DNA from: Flavobacterium pectinovorum
GTDB lineage: Bacteria; Bacteroidota; Bacteroidia; Flavobacteriales; Flavobacteriaceae
DNA length: 64,000 nucleotides
Assembly (NCBI RefSeq): GCF_900142715.1
Contig: NZ_FRBX01000007.1
Coordinates: forward strand, 179,402-243,401
Direction of reading: 5' to 3'
Shown piece by piece: positions 29,011 through 38,129 of this stretch. The notes under the pieces are model-generated. The model had not been told where the DNA came from, made no database searches, and worked only from the letters and a program-made list of their open reading frames with translations. The translations under genes were made by a program, and so were the position numbers. Position 1 is the first letter of the stretch, and each line of letters starts with the position of its first letter.

Positions 29011-32000
29011 ATGGAACTTAAAGAATTATTAACATATATTGAGGAGAATAACATTGATGTAAGCCTTAATGAGTCTTATAACTTAAACATCGTCTTAAAT
29101 AAAAAAGACGCCGAAAACAAAACATTAATAGACTCTATCAGAAGCAACAAGGAGCATCTTATAAAACATCTTGAAACAAAGAACAGTGAAAGCCTTATTC
29201 CTGTTTACAGAATGACACCTTTTCAGGAAGGCCTGGCAGGATTTGTAAAAAATAATCCGGATAGCTCAAGGTATATTATTCATCTTACTTTTAAATCTGA
29301 AAAAGAAATTGATTTTGATGCTTTTAAGAAAGCATGTGGACTTTTGGTATCAAGCAATGAGATTTTAAAATCGTCATTTGATTATGATTCCCAGGAGCAG
29401 GTTTTTAAGTCGAAAATTATAGATACAGACGAATTTTTCTGCGAACAGATCCTTCCTCAGGATGAGCAGTCTTTCAGGCAGGGTAGCTTTGATATATCCA
29501 AAGAATCTCTTATAAAATTTGCGTTGATAGACAAGCATATTATCATTATAAAAATTCATCATATTATAGCAGATGTTGTATCGGTACAGCTGATGCTTCA
29601 GCAGTTATTTGGCTACTACAGCAGATTTCAGAATAATGTTACCCCGGAGGCTTTGCAATCAGTTCCCTTTTCTGAATATACGAAATGGCTATTGAAACAG
29701 AACAAGGAAAAAGGATTGTCTTACTGGAAAAACCTGTTGGAGAATTATGATGCGACACCAATAGAACAAATAGTTCCTGTTAAGAAAAACCTTCAGGAAA
29801 CTTATGGCGAACTAAATGTTTCCTACGATCTGAATATTGCTACTCAGGAAATGCTGAAGAATAACAAACTGACCAGCAATACGGTGATCAACTTTTTATT
29901 TGGAATGGTGTTCTCTAAATATTTCAGAAACAAAAAATTTGTGTGGGGTAATACCATAACACATCGATATATGGATCATGATAACTTTAGAGATATCATA
30001 GGCCCTATGATTACAACAATACCGGTGGCTAATGATTTTGAGAAACAGGAAACCATTATGAAATCTATTTCTGATTTTCATTATCAGCTTTTGGATTCAC
30101 GTGAATACTCCTATATCTCTACCCCTGAAATTTATGAGGCTATCAATGCAAAAAACCTGTTTAGTGCCAATGTAAGTTTTCAGGATGTTTCAGAAAATAA
30201 TAATGACACATTTAACGATGTAGGTATCGAAAGACTTGTTTCTGAAAGCCAAAGTATATCGCATTTCCCTCTGTCTATTCTGGCATCTGCAAAAAAAGAT
30301 AAAATTTCATTTAGCATCAGCTACAGATCAGATATATTTTCAGAAGATATAATAAAAGATATGACTGATATTATCATGGGACTCTATAACAATCTGGAAA
30401 ATATTGCTGAACTGAAGTATTCTGAACTTGATATTTTTGAGTACAAAAAAGACATTGAAAGATCCGTTATTGCCGGAGATAAATTTGATCAGAAAAATGT
30501 TTCTCTGCAAAAGCTCTTTACAGAGGCATTAGGCAAGTATAAAGAAAAAACAGCAATAGAGGACATTGAGGATAATTCGCTCACATTTGCAGAGCTGGAT
30601 GCACAAAGTAATCATATCGCGAATCAACTGATAGCGAAAAACATTAAAGGTGCTGTAGGTGTTCACCTTAAGTATTCTACCAATCTGGTTGTAAGTATTC
30701 TGGGAATCTTAAAAGCAGGATGTACAGTGATCAGTTTAGAACACGGTTACCCGATCGAGCAGCTTAACCTCATTACTCTTGAAACAGATTTGCAGGCATG
30801 TATTATAAGCTCTGAAGAAAAAACGCTTTTTGGAGACCGTTTGCCATATGTAAAAGAAAACTGTACCCTAATTCATATTTCAGATCATATTCCGTCAGAA
30901 GACAACCTTATTGAAGAGAGAGAAAGCCTGGCAGAAGACATCTTATCGATCTATTACACATCCGGATCTACAGGAATTCCTAAGATAGTTAAGGTTTCTA
31001 ATGAAAACACCTTAAACGGGCTATTATACCTTCTGCAAAATTATCCGGCCAATGCTCAGGACATCTTTTGTCTTAACATAAGAGTTTCTTTTAGCCCTTC
31101 TGTAAGGAATATATTGGAAGCAATTATCCAGGGAAATAAAATCGTTATCCTTCCGGAATATTTGTACCATAATATAGACAAGTTTGTAGAGACTGTATCT
31201 CAGAAAGAAATTTCAAGACTCTCACTTACTCCAAGCTTTATCAGGCTTCTTATTGAAAACGATAAAGAAAGCTTCCTGAATAAGCTTAATTTCTTAGAAG
31301 TACGTGGTGAAGCAATTTCTATGGAAGACATGACGTTATTCAAAAAACTCATGCCGGCAACCAAAATTGTTAGCAGATATGGATCTACAGAAGCATCTTC
31401 TACCGCTTATAATGAAGCACTTGAAAGTAATCTTAACACATCGTCAAGATATTTTGCTTTGGGTAAACCAATACATAATACCGTGTTTAAAATTATTGAT
31501 GATAGCAGCAATGTTCTGCCATCAGGAATTATAGGAGAAATATATGTAGAAAGTAAAAGCGTGGCTCAAGGCTATATTGGAACTACAAATAATAACTTTA
31601 TCTATAAAGATGGTCAAATTTCTGGATTAAAAACAGGCGATTTAGGATATATAGATCAGGAAGGCATTTTACAGTTTATTGGAAGAAAAGATTCAATGCT
31701 GAAACTAAGAGGATACCGTATTGAGCCCGAAGAAATAGAACTTGCAATGGAAAAGTTTGAGGGCATAATGAAAGCAAAAATAGTTCCTGTAGACGTCGAA
31801 GATCCTACGATGGCAAGGCTCGTAGCATTCTGTCATGTAAAAAAAGTTGATGAGTTCACTGATATCAACCTTAAACACTTTTTGAAGGATATGCTGCCGA
31901 ACTATATGATCCCGAATAAAATATTGTTTCTGGATGAATTTCCAAGAACCAGTACCGGTAAAATAGATATACAATCTCTGAAAAGACAGATAAATGTAAC

Positions 32001-32991
32001 GGATAAAAACAGAACCGAAACAAATAGCATGACAGAACAGAGAATAAAGGACATTTTTACTGATATCATGCCAAGCTCTGTGATTTATATAGATGAAGAG
32101 TTTTTTGAAATGGGCGTAAATTCTATTTTGACAATGAAAGCCGCCTATAAATTAAGTACAGAGTTTAATATAAGCCTAAAAGGAGCAGAGCTGTTTCAGC
32201 ATGATACTATCGAGAAACTGGCGGTATTTATAGATACGATGATAGCCAATAAAAACTTTAAAAGAGAAGAGATATATCATACCCTGAATCAGAATGATGA
32301 TAACGAAGATATTTTCTTCCTGATACCACCACTTACGGGAACATCACTTTTTAATACATTAAGGCCATTTATGCAGGAAGATATAGATTTCTATGTTTTC
32401 GAAACTATTGCTGTTGAAGAATACCCACAACTGGCAAAAGACCTGGAAACATTGGCTGGTTTTTACAAGAACTCTATCCTACAAATGTATAAAGGTAAAA
32501 GAATACATATGGGCGGATGGTCTTTTGGAGGAAGTACAGCTTTTGAAATAGCATTGCAGCTTCAGGCGTTGGGAGTAGAAGTAAGCTCTCTTGTATTATT
32601 GGATCCTAATATGTACAGACCGGAATTTGATAGTGATAATAAGCAGAGAGAAGACTACGAAAAAATAATCAGAGCTTTACTTATCCAGGAAAATATAGAT
32701 CCGGATTCGATAGGTATGCACAAATTTATTGAGCAGGCATATCATTCTAATTATGTCATTAAAAACTACAGGCCCGCTTCAATATATAAAGGTGATATTG
32801 CCCTTATTAAACCTGAACTGACTTCAGAGTTTGAAAGAAACCATGATACTCCTTACAATGGTTTCCGTGAATATTGTGAAGGCGAAATTAAAATAAGCTT
32901 CACTCCTGGAAATCATATGACAATGGCTACAGGTCCTGCAAAAGTGGTTGCTAATCTTATATTTTCGAATTTAAATCTGAAAGTTAAATAA
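29011..32991 (+). CDS. Terminal NRPS: docking-C-A(atypical)-T-TE
   Basis: NRPS of 1326 residues that ends the assembly line. It has a TubC-like docking domain (1-60); a condensation domain (HHIIADV near 183, keeping both His and the Asp but with Val for Gly); an adenylation domain (YTSGSTGIPK near 650, GRKDSMLKLRGYRIEP near 895, STGKID near 985); a carrier domain with Ser in MGVNSI (about 1036); and a type I thioesterase (about 1090-1320) with GWSFGG (about 1171), a candidate Asp in LVLLDPN and His in TPGNHMT. The A domain is odd: the residue equivalent to Asp235 is Ser (FSPSVRN) and YGPTE is YGSTE. My reading of the pocket is SPRSERRSTK, unlike any code I know. The catalytic lysine is kept, so it may still be active on an unusual acid. 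TE releases the chain by hydrolysis or cyclisation. Confidence 0.93.
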   Translation: MELKELLTYIEENNIDVSLNESYNLNIVLNKKDAENKTLIDSIRSNKEHLIKHLETKNSESLIPVYRMTPFQEGLAGFVKNNPDSSRYIIHLTFKSEKEIDFDAFKKACGLLVSSNEILKSSFDYDSQEQVFKSKIIDTDEFFCEQILPQDEQSFRQGSFDISKESLIKFALIDKHIIIIKIHHIIADVVSVQLMLQQLFGYYSRFQNNVTPEALQSVPFSEYTKWLLKQNKEKGLSYWKNLLENYDATPIEQIVPVKKNLQETYGELNVSYDLNIATQEMLKNNKLTSNTVINFLFGMVFSKYFRNKKFVWGNTITHRYMDHDNFRDIIGPMITTIPVANDFEKQETIMKSISDFHYQLLDSREYSYISTPEIYEAINAKNLFSANVSFQDVSENNNDTFNDVGIERLVSESQSISHFPLSILASAKKDKISFSISYRSDIFSEDIIKDMTDIIMGLYNNLENIAELKYSELDIFEYKKDIERSVIAGDKFDQKNVSLQKLFTEALGKYKEKTAIEDIEDNSLTFAELDAQSNHIANQLIAKNIKGAVGVHLKYSTNLVVSILGILKAGCTVISLEHGYPIEQLNLITLETDLQACIISSEEKTLFGDRLPYVKENCTLIHISDHIPSEDNLIEERESLAEDILSIYYTSGSTGIPKIVKVSNENTLNGLLYLLQNYPANAQDIFCLNIRVSFSPSVRNILEAIIQGNKIVILPEYLYHNIDKFVETVSQKEISRLSLTPSFIRLLIENDKESFLNKLNFLEVRGEAISMEDMTLFKKLMPATKIVSRYGSTEASSTAYNEALESNLNTSSRYFALGKPIHNTVFKIIDDSSNVLPSGIIGEIYVESKSVAQGYIGTTNNNFIYKDGQISGLKTGDLGYIDQEGILQFIGRKDSMLKLRGYRIEPEEIELAMEKFEGIMKAKIVPVDVEDPTMARLVAFCHVKKVDEFTDINLKHFLKDMLPNYMIPNKILFLDEFPRTSTGKIDIQSLKRQINVTDKNRTETNSMTEQRIKDIFTDIMPSSVIYIDEEFFEMGVNSILTMKAAYKLSTEFNISLKGAELFQHDTIEKLAVFIDTMIANKNFKREEIYHTLNQNDDNEDIFFLIPPLTGTSLFNTLRPFMQEDIDFYVFETIAVEEYPQLAKDLETLAGFYKNSILQMYKGKRIHMGGWSFGGSTAFEIALQLQALGVEVSSLVLLDPNMYRPEFDSDNKQREDYEKIIRALLIQENIDPDSIGMHKFIEQAYHSNYVIKNYRPASIYKGDIALIKPELTSEFERNHDTPYNGFREYCEGEIKISFTPGNHMTMATGPAKVVANLIFSNLNLKVK

Positions 32992-32993
32992 TC

Positions 32994-33827
32994 ATGATAA
33001 AAAAAGGCTTGGTTTTTTTTACAGGAATATTGCTCCTTATCGGGTGTAAAATGCAGCATGCTGCCTATTCGTTAACGGAAAATAAGTTTTCCCAGGATGC
33101 GATAAAGGAAAAAAGAGCAGAAGTAATGAAGTTAAACGATTCATTATATAAGTATGAAAAATTTAGTTATAAAGACTCCGTACTTAATTACAGGATTCTG
33201 AAGCCGGTTCTAGCAAAGGAAGGAAAAAAGTATCCGTTGGTTATTATATTTCCTCACTCAGGCGGAGTGGGGAATGACAACAGGAACCAGATGACGACCC
33301 TTCCCAAATATTGGCTTCAGGAAAAAGTCCGTAATAAATATCCTGCCTATGTAGTAGCAATACAATATCCTGTACGTTCTTCCAATTACCTTTTTGATGA
33401 GTCCAAACGTATGTATTCCGTACCGGATGATTATTGTCTGGAGGCCACCTCAGAACTTATAAAAAGCCTCACTATGCAGCTTAAGGTTGATGCAAAGCGC
33501 GTTTATGGAATAGGTTTTTCAATGGGAGCCTCCACAATTTATAATTTGCTGGCTAGAAATCCCGATGTATTAAAAGCCTCTGTAAGTATTTCCGGAATTC
33601 CAGATAAAGACTTCAGTGAAAAAGTGGCAAAGTCACCAATATGGATCATTCATGGAAATACGGATACCGAGAATCCTATAGAACCGGACAGAATGTTGGT
33701 GAAATACCTCAAAAAAATGAATAATAAAAACTATACCTTCTGGGAGATTTCCGGCTTGGAACATACCATATATCCGGATTTATATGACACGGACATGATC
33801 CCGGAATGGTTGTTTAACTCAAAATAA
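32994..33827 (+). CDS. Lipoprotein alpha/beta hydrolase
   Basis: Protein of 277 residues with a lipoprotein signal peptide: positively charged start, hydrophobic run and lipobox LLIGC (Cys about 18). The mature part is an alpha/beta hydrolase of the esterase/dienelactone-hydrolase type: nucleophile elbow GFSMGAS (about 177), a probable acid near GNTDTENP and His in LEHTIYP (about 261). It starts 2 bp after the NRPS stop, so it belongs to the same transcript. Its location outside the inner membrane means it would act on exported material, for instance trimming an acyl or peptide prodrug leader, hydrolysing the product for iron release, or protecting the host. Substrate unknown. Confidence 0.75.
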   Translation: MIKKGLVFFTGILLLIGCKMQHAAYSLTENKFSQDAIKEKRAEVMKLNDSLYKYEKFSYKDSVLNYRILKPVLAKEGKKYPLVIIFPHSGGVGNDNRNQMTTLPKYWLQEKVRNKYPAYVVAIQYPVRSSNYLFDESKRMYSVPDDYCLEATSELIKSLTMQLKVDAKRVYGIGFSMGASTIYNLLARNPDVLKASVSISGIPDKDFSEKVAKSPIWIIHGNTDTENPIEPDRMLVKYLKKMNNKNYTFWEISGLEHTIYPDLYDTDMIPEWLFNSK

Positions 33828-33842
33828 AAAGTTTACTATTAA

Positions 33843-34532
33843 ATGATGAATATAATTTTTTTCCCTTTTGCCGGAGGGCACAAGTTTTCTTACCAAAATC
33901 TCATTGAAAACATTGAAAACAAAGATAAGATTAAGGTGATAGAATATCCCGGCAGAGGAACCAGAATGAAGGAGGAATTTGCAGGAACATTTGAAGAATT
34001 GATAGAAGATTGTATGCGCCAGATTGGAAGTATGCTGGATAATAACGAAAAATATATCCTTTATGGGCACAGCATGGGAGGATTACTGGCATATGAAATA
34101 TCGATGAAAATTCAGGAAATGCATCATAAAATGCCTGAAAAACTAGTAATAACAGGAAGAACACCTCCTTCTAGGGTTCGTACGGTGAAGTATACCCATC
34201 AATCGGATGACATGTTTTGGAAAGAGGTCTGTAATTTAGGAGGAATACCAAAAGACTTCAGAGATAATGAGGATTTCAAGAGCTTTGTAATACCTATTTT
34301 AAGAGCTGACTTTTCTATTTATGAATCTTATACTTATCAAGAAAATAAAGGCAAACTAAAAATTCCTATTGATGTGTTTTACGGTTCAGAAGAACATACA
34401 GACGGAGATCTTATAATGGAAGGCTGGAAAAGAGAAAGTGAAGCTCCTGTTCAGATATCAGAACTTGAAGGTGATCATTTCTTTATTTTTAATAATTTGG
34501 ATTTTTTTCAAAAATATTTTAGAAACTTCTAA
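33843..34532 (+). CDS. Type II thioesterase
   Basis: Protein of 229 residues of the external (type II) thioesterase family that accompanies NRPS/PKS lines. It opens with FFPFAGG, has EYPGRG (about 37), the nucleophile elbow GHSMGG (about 75-80), an acid in the VFYGSEEHTDGD region and the catalytic His in EGDHFFIF near the C-terminus. It is cytoplasmic, with no signal peptide. Its known role is to clear misprimed or stalled acyl groups from carrier-domain phosphopantetheine arms. It is the last gene of the run with gaps under 20 bp that starts at 15674, so it marks the right-hand end of the biosynthetic operon. A second ATG lies one codon downstream of the chosen start. Confidence 0.9.
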   Translation: MMNIIFFPFAGGHKFSYQNLIENIENKDKIKVIEYPGRGTRMKEEFAGTFEELIEDCMRQIGSMLDNNEKYILYGHSMGGLLAYEISMKIQEMHHKMPEKLVITGRTPPSRVRTVKYTHQSDDMFWKEVCNLGGIPKDFRDNEDFKSFVIPILRADFSIYESYTYQENKGKLKIPIDVFYGSEEHTDGDLIMEGWKRESEAPVQISELEGDHFFIFNNLDFFQKYFRNF

Positions 34533-34679
34533 TTTTTTAATATTGAATGTCTAACGTAATAAAAGTATTGGGTTTTCTACTGAAAATAAAGATGTAAAAA
34601 ACTGAATTCGGCATTTTCTATTGAAAAACGTCAGTAAGAGAAATAAAAATCAAATTAATAAAAACAACTAAAAAATAGA

Positions 34680-35651
34680 ATGATTTCAGTTATTATAATA
34701 TCAAAAAATAGGCATCATTTACTAAGACACCTTTTGAAATCGTTGGAAGAGCAAACATTTAATGATTTTGAAGTTATCATTATCGATAATTATTCAAATG
34801 AAGAAACAGTTAACTATGTAAAAAGTATTACTTCTGATAAATTTAATGTAAAAAAAATATTTTTGCCGGAAGAAAAGACAATTGCCTATTGCAGAAACGA
34901 ATCTTTTAGGGGAAAGTATCTGGATGAAAATTCAAAATATGTGATGTTTATCGATGATGATGACTGTATAAGCAGAGACACACTTTCATGGTTCTATAAA
35001 AGAGCCGTTTCAACAAACGCAGAAATAATAATATCCAATTTCGTAAGTGTTTTTTCGAAAAACGGTTCTTGTGAAGAACTCATATCGAAAATGTCTTTCT
35101 CTGAGGTTTTCTTTAAGCTATTAAGAAATTTTTGGATGTATGTAATGGGGCATCTTCTTTTTTATAAACATTTCAGAAGCATGATGATCCATTTAAGATA
35201 TTCAGTAATGCATTCAATATTGATTAAAAGAGAAGTCTTCAATAATTATGCATTTGATAATTCAATCATATACGGAGAGGATAATCATTTCAGGTTTAAT
35301 GTTTTTACTACTGCTAAAAAGATTAAATACTATCCCTTATTTTTTGTTCCGTATCGTAAACATGGGACTAATACTCAAAATGATACTTATTTTCAAAAGA
35401 AAGTTCATAAGCTTAATTCTTTGGATTTTCTTGATAGAAATAGCTACCCAAATGTTTTGAAATATTTATTTCTATATAAAGGACAGCTTAAACTTAAAAG
35501 TAAGGCTTTATTGTCTCCTCAGGAAAAAAGTTTTATAGACTCTGTGAATCTAATCAGAAAAGAAATTAGCTTCTTTGAAAAAGCCAAAGTGAATATATAT
35601 ATGTTTCCTTCCAGTTTAAAAAATCACTTAAAAATAAATGAGAAGGTTTAG
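34680..35651 (+). CDS. Family 2 glycosyltransferase
   Basis: Protein of 323 residues with a GT-A fold glycosyltransferase start: SVIIISKNRHHLLRHLLKSL (2-21), the nucleotide-binding region FEVIIIDNYS, and a DxD-type acidic cluster FIDDDDC (about 91-97). The region YGEDNHF (about 199) fits the ED acid motif of family 2 enzymes. A hydrophobic stretch FWMYVMGHLLFY lies in the middle. It is separated from the thioesterase by 147 bp, so it may be outside the operon, though it could glycosylate the peptide or take part in surface polysaccharide synthesis. Donor and acceptor cannot be read from the sequence. Confidence 0.85.
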   Translation: MISVIIISKNRHHLLRHLLKSLEEQTFNDFEVIIIDNYSNEETVNYVKSITSDKFNVKKIFLPEEKTIAYCRNESFRGKYLDENSKYVMFIDDDDCISRDTLSWFYKRAVSTNAEIIISNFVSVFSKNGSCEELISKMSFSEVFFKLLRNFWMYVMGHLLFYKHFRSMMIHLRYSVMHSILIKREVFNNYAFDNSIIYGEDNHFRFNVFTTAKKIKYYPLFFVPYRKHGTNTQNDTYFQKKVHKLNSLDFLDRNSYPNVLKYLFLYKGQLKLKSKALLSPQEKSFIDSVNLIRKEISFFEKAKVNIYMFPSSLKNHLKINEKV

Positions 35652-35793
35652 AAAATGTTAGAATATATATTGCAAAAGATCGATAGTGAGAAAGCAAGGT
35701 TGAGCCAACTATAAAGGCTTTAGATTACTTTGTCTGGTAATAATACCATTATCAACTATTTAAGTCTATGATTCACAATGTTATAAAAAAATA

Positions 35794-37167
35794 ATGAAAG
35801 AATATTTTCAGAGGGACATTCAAATAAGTCTGCAATTGTCAAAACATCAAGAACTATTACGTGAAATAATTGCTGGAAATACAGAGAATATCCAATATGA
35901 CACAAGGTTAATCTACAATGAGAGAAAGCCTGAAGAACTGCAGTTAATAATCTATTACAAGTCGACAGATTTCTTATATCAAAAATTAAATTTTTTAAAA
36001 ACTTCAGGAGTTAATATTCTGAAATTAATAAACCCGGTGATTTCTAAAAATTCATGGGAACATCCTGATATCCTTGATTTTTCAAGGAGCTCTTTGATTG
36101 AAATTAAGGATACGAATTATTTGGACCACGATAAAAAAACTTTGATACTTATTCTGGATAATCTAGAACTTATTCTAAGTAGCGGAAATGCTGGCGATGC
36201 GCGATTTAAAATAACAGAAAACATTTTTCTTCATCTTGACCATTATATAAAATACGGTATGCCGGGAAATTATGAAGAGGATAATAAGTTTATTGAACGC
36301 AATGATAATCGAAGAACAGATTTTGGTCCAGTTAGTTTTATTCTCCATTTTAAGCATTCCTATAAATCAAGTTCTTCAGTTAAAGATTTTTTGATTACCA
36401 GAGATGCGTACCTGACCTTGACCGATAAAAGTAAAGTTTTAAAAGACGCTGAATTACTGCAATTGGGAGAGGATTTATGCCTACTGATGTCATTTTACTG
36501 GGAAAAAAACATTGATTTTTTTAGTGCTTCTCTTCGAATCAATGATATCGATAATTATAAAACGAGAGAAGTTTTCAAATTTAGTAATGAAGATTTGGAT
36601 TATTCTGAAACATATTTTTTAAAAGATACATATCCAACATTTTATGATTTTACTGAATCAGTGAATTTTGAAAAATACCAAACTTATAAGTCACTTGTTG
36701 AGCAGGCAGTTTCGTGTTTAAAAAGAATTAAAAATTTAGATGCTATCTCTACATTTATGATTCTATATATTACTATTGAAAAATTTAGAAACTTTTTTTT
36801 ATCAAATCCTTTAGAAGAAACTTCTTTTACTATTAGGGAAGGATTTGATTTTACAAGCATAACAAAAAAAACAAATGGCTTTAAAGAAATTGGAGAAGTA
36901 ATATGGGAGTCAGATAGAGTAGAGCTTGATTTAAAAGTAAATCTAAAGGTAGATCCTGTAAAAAAAACGGGATTGGTAAATCGGTTTGAGAGTTTTATTT
37001 TGTATTTAGATTTAAATCCTAATAAATATGAAGTCGATCTAACAGATATTATAAGGGTTAGAAATATAATTTACCACGGGAGTATTCCTGACGAGGATAT
37101 CAATGTTTACAATAAAGAGATGAAGGTTTTGATATTTGATATTTTGTTAAAGATAATAAGTCAATAA
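35794..37167 (+). CDS. Hypothetical protein with C-terminal Apea-like HEPN motif
   Basis: Protein of 457 residues with no signal peptide or membrane segment. I do not recognise the first 300 residues. The C-terminal end contains VRNIIYHG (about 430-437), the R-x4-H signature of HEPN domains, followed by a helix (YNKEMKVLIFDILLKII), and upstream a helix FMILYITIEKFRNFFL typical of Apea-like HEPN proteins. HEPN proteins with an intact RxxxxH are often RNases in toxin-antitoxin, abortive infection or CRISPR-associated systems. No obvious antitoxin gene is next to it: the flanking genes are a glycosyltransferase and a small membrane protein on the other strand. It is AT-rich and looks like accessory DNA. 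Function unassigned. Confidence 0.6.
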   Translation: MKEYFQRDIQISLQLSKHQELLREIIAGNTENIQYDTRLIYNERKPEELQLIIYYKSTDFLYQKLNFLKTSGVNILKLINPVISKNSWEHPDILDFSRSSLIEIKDTNYLDHDKKTLILILDNLELILSSGNAGDARFKITENIFLHLDHYIKYGMPGNYEEDNKFIERNDNRRTDFGPVSFILHFKHSYKSSSSVKDFLITRDAYLTLTDKSKVLKDAELLQLGEDLCLLMSFYWEKNIDFFSASLRINDIDNYKTREVFKFSNEDLDYSETYFLKDTYPTFYDFTESVNFEKYQTYKSLVEQAVSCLKRIKNLDAISTFMILYITIEKFRNFFLSNPLEETSFTIREGFDFTSITKKTNGFKEIGEVIWESDRVELDLKVNLKVDPVKKTGLVNRFESFILYLDLNPNKYEVDLTDIIRVRNIIYHGSIPDEDINVYNKEMKVLIFDILLKIISQ

Positions 37168-37374
37168 ATAACCTGCGTATTAATGTATACACTGTTGAAG
37201 CGACAATAGAGTTCATACAATTAAGGATTTTTTGGTTTTGTAAGGTTCAGTTTTGTGGCACTGCATCCTTTGATATAAATCTCTGTTAGCTGTTGTAATT
37301 ATTGTGAAACTACCATTTTTACACTCCAAGAAGAAAGACAAAAAAAGCGAGCGTTTAGAGCAGGCAGGTTTTTA

Positions 37375-37833
37375 TTAAAAATGAGATTTTAGAAGTATTG
37401 GTTTATACTTCATAAAAAGATCCATAATTTCATTTTCATTTTTTTCCAGAAAGGTTATCGGAAAATAAAACGATTCCCTGTTTTTCAGCAAAACATGTAA
37501 ATAAACAGAGGCGCTCCTCTCACTATATTCATTATAGCTGAGACTGTTCCTTACTTCAAGAGCATTTATATCATCCCAATCAAAAGTACCTATTGAATTA
37601 AAAAAAACGCATCTATCGCTAAAAATAATTTCAGCGGGCTCCTCGATAATGCGCTTATCCTTTATAAAAGAAAAAAGATACAAGAGTCCTATCAGGCCCA
37701 AAAATGCAGCCAGAAAAACAGACAAGTTAATAACAACTATAGCAGTCGATAAAAAAATCAGTAATGCCAGCAACGATATTACCGCGTTCTGTTTTCTAAG
37801 TCTTTTATCTCGTTTTATTATAATTGTTTTCAT
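37375..37833 (-). CDS. Small two-helix membrane protein (STM3941-like)
   Basis: Minus-strand protein of about 152 residues counted from the internal ATG at 37833 (MKTIIIKRDKR); an upstream ATG at 37860 would add nine residues. A basic N-terminus is followed by two adjacent membrane helices (about residues 18-60) and a soluble C-terminal domain containing FDWDDINALEV and a run of beta strands, as in bacterial PH-like membrane proteins of the STM3941 type. It stands alone and is convergent with the HEPN gene, with 207 bp between them. Role unknown. Confidence 0.6.
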   Translation of the reverse strand: MKTIIIKRDKRLRKQNAVISLLALLIFLSTAIVVINLSVFLAAFLGLIGLLYLFSFIKDKRIIEEPAEIIFSDRCVFFNSIGTFDWDDINALEVRNSLSYNEYSERSASVYLHVLLKNRESFYFPITFLEKNENEIMDLFMKYKPILLKSHF

Positions 37834-38129
37834 TTTTTTAAAATGGTGATTGTTTAACAACTTTCTTTTATAATGTCAACAAATGATGATTCAATCTAAT
37901 TTAGTGATTTTGTTTTTAGCCACATATTATTTTCCCGAATATTTCCTGTTCTGGTTTTTTAGCCGAAATATAAATTAAGGTATCGGGAAATTTCATCAAA
38001 TTATGATTTATAAAAAATCAAAAGAATAAATTACACAATCGGTTGTTTTTAAAATGTTTATTGTTAAATTAGCAGTAAAAAACTTACTCAAAGTGAGAAG
38101 TATATTTTATTAACTAAACCATTTATATT

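Noticed and set aside
37168..37374. Possible insertion-sequence scar between the HEPN and small membrane protein genes
   Set aside because: No terminal inverted repeats, target duplications or transposase fragments could be found.
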